From the NCBI GenBank assembly GCA_964574215.1, contig CAZNLR010000007.1, positions 1 through 64,000 on the forward strand: a stretch of DNA of 64,000 nucleotides. Reading direction: 5' to 3'. A model generated the notes under the pieces. It made no database searches. It had not been told where the DNA came from and was given only the letters and a program-made list of their open reading frames with translations. Below are positions 60,674 through 64,000 of the stretch, one piece after another. This DNA is from GCA-2725625 sp964574215. GTDB lineage: Bacteria; Pseudomonadota; Alphaproteobacteria; Rhodospirillales; UBA2165. How positions within the stretch are numbered: position 1 is the stretch's first letter; every line of letters starts with the position of its first letter. Made by a program: the position numbers and the translations under genes.

Positions 60674-61408
60674 ATGTTGCGTCGCATACCGTTGGCGATC
60701 GCTTTCGTTGTATTTCTCTCTTCCGAACGTGTTCTCGGATCTGATTCTCTGACCCTGTACATGACCGAGATTCCGGGTCAAACCATGAATGACGATTCCA
60801 ATCTCGGTATGGCTCGCGAAATTGCCCATGAGGCTGCCATGCTTGCTGGAATAGCGCTGAATGAAACCTTCGTTCCGTGGGCTCGGGCGGTGAAAGCCGT
60901 TGAGAAATCAGCAAATACCGTTATCATTCCGTTTTCGCGCACGCCAACCAGAGAGAAACGATTTACCTGGATAGCCGTTCTTTACCCCCTGCAGTTCGGC
61001 TTCGTCTCGCTAAACAAACCGATCAACAGCTTTGATCATGCGCGACGTCTCAAGCGCATAGGAGTGTGGCGGGCGACATCAATGGAAGAAGAGCTACGCC
61101 AGGCAGGATTCAAAAACATTGCCCCCGTTTCCGATGATAAAGCGCTGGCCCGCATGCTGGTTAAGGGTCGTTTTGATGCCTGGTACGGCTCTCTTGTTGA
61201 AGCGGCGTATCAATTTCGAGGTATAAAGGAAATTAATCGTGCGAAACTCCAGTTCGGCGAGCCCTTGCGTGAACAGAAAGTATGGCTAGCGAGCGGTTTA
61301 AAAATATCCGGTCAAATCGTTGGCCGGTTGCGGGGTGCCATGAAAACCTTGGAGCAGTCAGGTGCAATTCGATCCATCATCAGGAAATACGGATTTGATC
61401 CAAAATAA
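60674..61408 (+). CDS. Periplasmic solute-binding protein, family 3-like
   Basis: A 244-residue exported protein of the same broad fold: signal peptide (LAIAFVVFLSSERVLG), TLYMTEIPGQTMNDDSNLGMAREIA, FVPWARAVKAVEKSANTVIIP and VWRATSMEEELRQAGF. The pattern of EIPGQ and PWARA is that of family-3-like proteins often found alone. It starts at ATG 60674 or GTG 60659. Divergent from the other binding protein across a 250-bp AT-rich spacer; the two are distantly related. Confidence 0.82.
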   Translation: MLRRIPLAIAFVVFLSSERVLGSDSLTLYMTEIPGQTMNDDSNLGMAREIAHEAAMLAGIALNETFVPWARAVKAVEKSANTVIIPFSRTPTREKRFTWIAVLYPLQFGFVSLNKPINSFDHARRLKRIGVWRATSMEEELRQAGFKNIAPVSDDKALARMLVKGRFDAWYGSLVEAAYQFRGIKEINRAKLQFGEPLREQKVWLASGLKISGQIVGRLRGAMKTLEQSGAIRSIIRKYGFDPK

Positions 61409-61418
61409 TCCGGTCCGG

Positions 61419-62684
61419 TTAGACCGGCTCCGATTCGATTTCCTTGCCCCGTTTCAGGATCACGATTTTTATCGGAATTAATATAATCAAGCCCAACATG
61501 GTAATACCGGCAAGCGCCATCTGGAGGCCAACGGTTTCGGCGATCCACCCGATAGCAAGGGAACCCAGGGCCGGCAACCCAACGCCAATTGAAACGTATA
61601 TGCTGATCACCCGGCCGCGATAATCGTCATCGACCAAATGTTGAACCAGCGACTGATTTCCGATCGACGCAGACACCAGAAATCCACCGGCAAAAAACAA
61701 TGTGACCAACGCAACCGCATAGATATCGGTTAAAGCAAAAGCGATCAGTATCATGCAGGTGACGACATTACCGATGGCAAGGACCCGGGTCAGTCCCTGG
61801 GTCGATCCGCGCAGCGCTAAAACGATGGCGAAGCAAAAGGCGCCGATACCTGACGCCGCCAGCATATTGGCAAGCCCCTGCTCACCCTTGCCGAATATCT
61901 CGGCGGCGAAACCCGGCATAAAATCTAAATAAGGGCGGATCAAACAAGAGATGATCAAAGTTACAAGGAATAGGAGACGTAAATGAGTGTGCTGGACGGT
62001 GTAAACAAATCCGGCCTTGAATTCATTGAACAGATTGGACTTTCTCCTTTCGGCCAATCGCTCGGCCGCGCCTTCCGGCGGACGAATGCGAAGTAATGCA
62101 AAGGTCATCCAGATCATACACGCCGCATTGGCGGCAAACCCCGATCCCACGCCGAGAAAACCGAGTAGTAATCCGCCGATGAGTGGGCCGGTAAAACCCG
62201 ACGAGTGATAGGTCGTTGCGTTGACCGCCACGGCAGCGGACAGATTCCCGCGATCCACCAGACGGCCGACAAGCGACTGCCGGGCGGGAAACTCGAAGGC
62301 AAATTGAATACCCTGAACCGTCATTAGAATGACCAGCAGAAGCGGTGTCATAACATCGGTCCAGATCAAAGTGGCTGTCGTCATCGCAATACCGGCGCCG
62401 AAAAGTGATGTGGCGATAGCGACCAACCTGAGGCCCAACCGGTCGGCGATCGCCCCGGCGAAGGGTCCGAAAATCAAGAGAGGAATGTGATAGCCGAAGG
62501 CAATGGCCCCTAACCAGGCCGGCGATTTGGTCATTTCGTAAATGAGGTACCCGGCGGATATTTTCTGAATCCAGAAACCCTGGACCATCAGAAGCTGACC
62601 CGTCCAGTAGACCCGGTAATTTCTAATCGAAAGCGCCCGCCCGATACCGCCGAAATGAGAAAGAAAGCCTGCCGGTTTTTCCAT
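61419..62684 (-). CDS. MFS transporter (enterobactin-exporter-like, MFS_3)
   Basis: A 421-residue inner-membrane carrier with 12 helices. N-terminal SIRNYRVYWTGQLLMVQGFW, loop motif GPFAGAIADRLGLRLVAIA, and EFPARQSLVGRLVDRGNL in helix 4 are characteristic of EntS/MFS_3-type exporters. The central loop (RLAERRKSNLFNEFKAGF) joins the two halves. ATG 62684. It converges on the binding protein with 10 bp between stops. Substrate unknown. Confidence 0.87.
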   Translation of the reverse strand: MEKPAGFLSHFGGIGRALSIRNYRVYWTGQLLMVQGFWIQKISAGYLIYEMTKSPAWLGAIAFGYHIPLLIFGPFAGAIADRLGLRLVAIATSLFGAGIAMTTATLIWTDVMTPLLLVILMTVQGIQFAFEFPARQSLVGRLVDRGNLSAAVAVNATTYHSSGFTGPLIGGLLLGFLGVGSGFAANAACMIWMTFALLRIRPPEGAAERLAERRKSNLFNEFKAGFVYTVQHTHLRLLFLVTLIISCLIRPYLDFMPGFAAEIFGKGEQGLANMLAASGIGAFCFAIVLALRGSTQGLTRVLAIGNVVTCMILIAFALTDIYAVALVTLFFAGGFLVSASIGNQSLVQHLVDDDYRGRVISIYVSIGVGLPALGSLAIGWIAETVGLQMALAGITMLGLIILIPIKIVILKRGKEIESEPV

Positions 62685-62775
62685 CGAGGAAACTTAGCCC
62701 TCAATATAGACCGGGTAAAACACTTAGAGGTCTAATTGTTGATTGCGCAAGGGATCAGACGCTACGTCAATGTTC

Positions 62776-63405
62776 CTAGACGGCTTTGGCGCGAACTTCG
62801 GCATCCTGCCAATTGGTCAACAGCCGGGCGACGACGATCCGCATCAAATACATGCCGAACTGGGGATTTTGATAAAATAGCTGGACCATATTGTCGTTGG
62901 ATATCGTATAGAGATCGCAATCCGTGGCGCATACGCCTGTGCAGGTGCGCCGATTGTCGGGCGTAAAGGCGCCGATCTCACCCAGAACATCGCCGGGTCC
63001 GCAATCGACGTCGATTTCGTTGAGATGGACCGTACCATCGGCGATGACAATCATCCGATCCGGCCGGTCACCTTTGTGAAATAAAACCGTTCCCGCCGCC
63101 TGCCTGATCTTGTCCATAAAAGGGAGCAAAGCCGTGAGATCGTTGTCCCCTTCCGAAGATTTGCGGATTTCCTGGATCAGCTGATACATCTGCCACGTTC
63201 TGAACAGGTTCAGCGGCAACAGCAAAGCATGCAGCACCAACGTCGGAAAACTCGGCACCAGTAGCCCAAATATCAGAAATCCCACATTGCCCGCGACGGC
63301 TCCGAGACGCAGAGGAATAATGGTCTTACGATACATCCCCCAAAGGGTAACAACGCCGCCCATATAGCCGACGACATCAACCCAGGGAACACCTTCCATA
63401 GCCAT
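62776..63405 (-). CDS. Membrane protein with cyclic-nucleotide-binding domain (Popeye-like layout)
   Basis: 210 residues: three hydrophobic helices in the first 75 (VVGYMGGVVTLWGMY, LGAVAGNVGFLIFGLLV, FPTLVLHALLLPLNLF) then a cNMP-binding domain, about 95-200, with the phosphate-loop region GPGDVLGEIGAF. The canonical Arg of CRP-type cassettes appears shifted (NRRTCTG). AGGAG 8 bp upstream fixes ATG 63405; an in-frame start at 63429 would add 8 residues. Layout matches Popeye-domain proteins. It may sense cAMP or cGMP at the membrane. Confidence 0.8.
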   Translation of the reverse strand: MAMEGVPWVDVVGYMGGVVTLWGMYRKTIIPLRLGAVAGNVGFLIFGLLVPSFPTLVLHALLLPLNLFRTWQMYQLIQEIRKSSEGDNDLTALLPFMDKIRQAAGTVLFHKGDRPDRMIVIADGTVHLNEIDVDCGPGDVLGEIGAFTPDNRRTCTGVCATDCDLYTISNDNMVQLFYQNPQFGMYLMRIVVARLLTNWQDAEVRAKAV

Positions 63406-63481
63406 GGTAAAGTCTCCTCTTACAAACAATCAGAAGAAAACAAAAATTACCGGGTGCCTAATTTTACAATTTTCAAAATGA

Positions 63482-64000
63482 CTATAACAAATCGTATTTC
63501 CCCAACCTATTCCTCAACTGGTTGTAGGTGAGGCCCAACTGAAGTGCGGTGATTTTTTGGTTATGGCGGTTGGCTTCGAGGGCAGCGCCGATGAGGTCTT
63601 TTTCGTATTGATTGACGGCGTCTTTGAGTTTGATGGGGCCGGAAATAGGCGGCGCTTCGGTGGGCTTGGCGGTTGCCGGTGCGGTTTCCTGCCGGGCAGT
63701 CTCTTTGGGGTGCGGCCGATAGGGTGAATCGAATGGATCGAAGACAATTTCCGGCATTGGGCGGCCCGGGTCGCCGTGAAGGTAAACCGCCCGCTCCACC
63801 ACGTTCTTCAATTCCCGGACATTACCCGGCCAGTCATGGTTTTGCAGTGACTCCCGGGCGGCGGGCGCGAAACCGGGAAAACCTTCCCAATCCAGTTCCT
63901 GCGCCATGGCGCGGCCGAAATGATGAGCCAGCAGCGGAATATCGTCCTGACGGTGACGCAGTTGAGGAACCGTTAAAACATCGAAGGACATGCGGTCGAG
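63482..64000 (-). CDS. pspF: PspF-type sigma-54 activator, C-terminal part (runs off the window)
   Basis: Frame open through 64000; 172 codons are visible. It contains the end of the AAA+ domain (VPQLRHRQDDIPLLAHHFG, then NHDWPGNVRELKNVVERAVYLHG with the GNVREL arginine-finger region), a Pro/Thr-rich linker, and a Fis-type helix-turn-helix (ALEANRHNQKITALQLGLTY). The closing LTYNQLRNRLGKYDLL matches PspF, activator of the phage-shock (psp) operon. It lacks a visible receiver domain, but the N-terminus is outside. psp genes should lie beyond the right edge. Confidence 0.88.
   Translation of the reverse strand, partial: LDRMSFDVLTVPQLRHRQDDIPLLAHHFGRAMAQELDWEGFPGFAPAARESLQNHDWPGNVRELKNVVERAVYLHGDPGRPMPEIVFDPFDSPYRPHPKETARQETAPATAKPTEAPPISGPIKLKDAVNQYEKDLIGAALEANRHNQKITALQLGLTYNQLRNRLGKYDLL

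Noticed and set aside
1..64000. selC (tRNA-Sec), selA, selB or selD
   Set aside because: Looked for and not found; they must lie elsewhere if the Sec reading is right.
1..64000. CRISPR arrays, complete insertion sequences, integrases, rRNA
   Set aside because: No regularly spaced repeats, transposase or integrase motifs, or rRNA sequences were seen.

Overview
The window looks like a piece of an alphaproteobacterial chromosome, probably from a Rhodospirillales-like, possibly marine, heterotroph. The signs are moderate GC with AT-rich spacers, a glnB-glnA operon behind a sigma-54 promoter, a pspF gene at the right edge, and a tRNA-His that still encodes G-1:C73. This placement is inference; no marker gene that would settle the species is present.

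Layout. 0-8.5 kb: two unknown proteins, a tandem universal stress protein, and a leftward block tkt-fba-rpe followed by an SLC13-type anion transporter. 8.6-12.9 kb: an accessory-looking stretch with a gene remnant, dodecin, a cold shock protein, a low-GC FkbM methyltransferase, tRNA-His with a decayed second copy, a CgeB-like glycosyltransferase and REP-like palindromes. 12.9-20.3 kb: aminotransferase, lipoprotein, an operon of alpha/beta hydrolase, PuuD-like cytochrome c membrane protein and a ThDP enzyme, then an ABM-fold protein and a DMT exporter. 20.3-27.1 kb: a five-gene leftward operon (PuuE-like deacetylase, 2-hydroxyacid dehydrogenase, HyuA, HyuB, Asp/Glu-racemase/maleate isomerase-like protein). 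27.3-29.3 kb: glnB-glnA. 29.3-44 kb: an orphan branched-chain-type binding protein, two phenylacetate-CoA-ligase-like enzymes, a MetE-like methyltransferase, carbonic anhydrase, a chemoreceptor, a Bcr/CflA exporter, YceI and several unknown proteins.

44.2-48.0 kb is the most unusual region. Three genes carry an in-frame TGA exactly at a predicted redox-active position, each followed by a hairpin of the bacterial SECIS type. They are two paralogous AhpD/CMD-like proteins (both C81-x-x-U84, then His87) and one GrdB/PrdB-like protein (C151-x-x-U154-x-x-C157). They are organised around an HxlR-type regulator and a tandem EthD-like ferredoxin-fold protein, with a palindromic operator over a divergent promoter. 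I read this as a selenium-dependent, HxlR-controlled redox or detoxification locus. Its substrate is unknown.

48.5-59.6 kb: an operon joining a Leu/Glu-type amino-acid dehydrogenase to a 2-oxoacid:ferredoxin oxidoreductase (fused gamma-delta, alpha, beta) and an acyl-CoA ligase, which would take amino acids to acyl-CoA with reduced ferredoxin. Then come a thioredoxin-like protein and a CoA-type NUDIX hydrolase, inserted beside the stump of a lost paralogue, and an operon of two QueG/reductive-dehalogenase-like Fe-S proteins with a third PaaK-like ligase. 59.6-64 kb: two orphan solute-binding proteins, an MFS transporter, a membrane protein with a cyclic-nucleotide-binding domain, and the 3' part of pspF running off the window.
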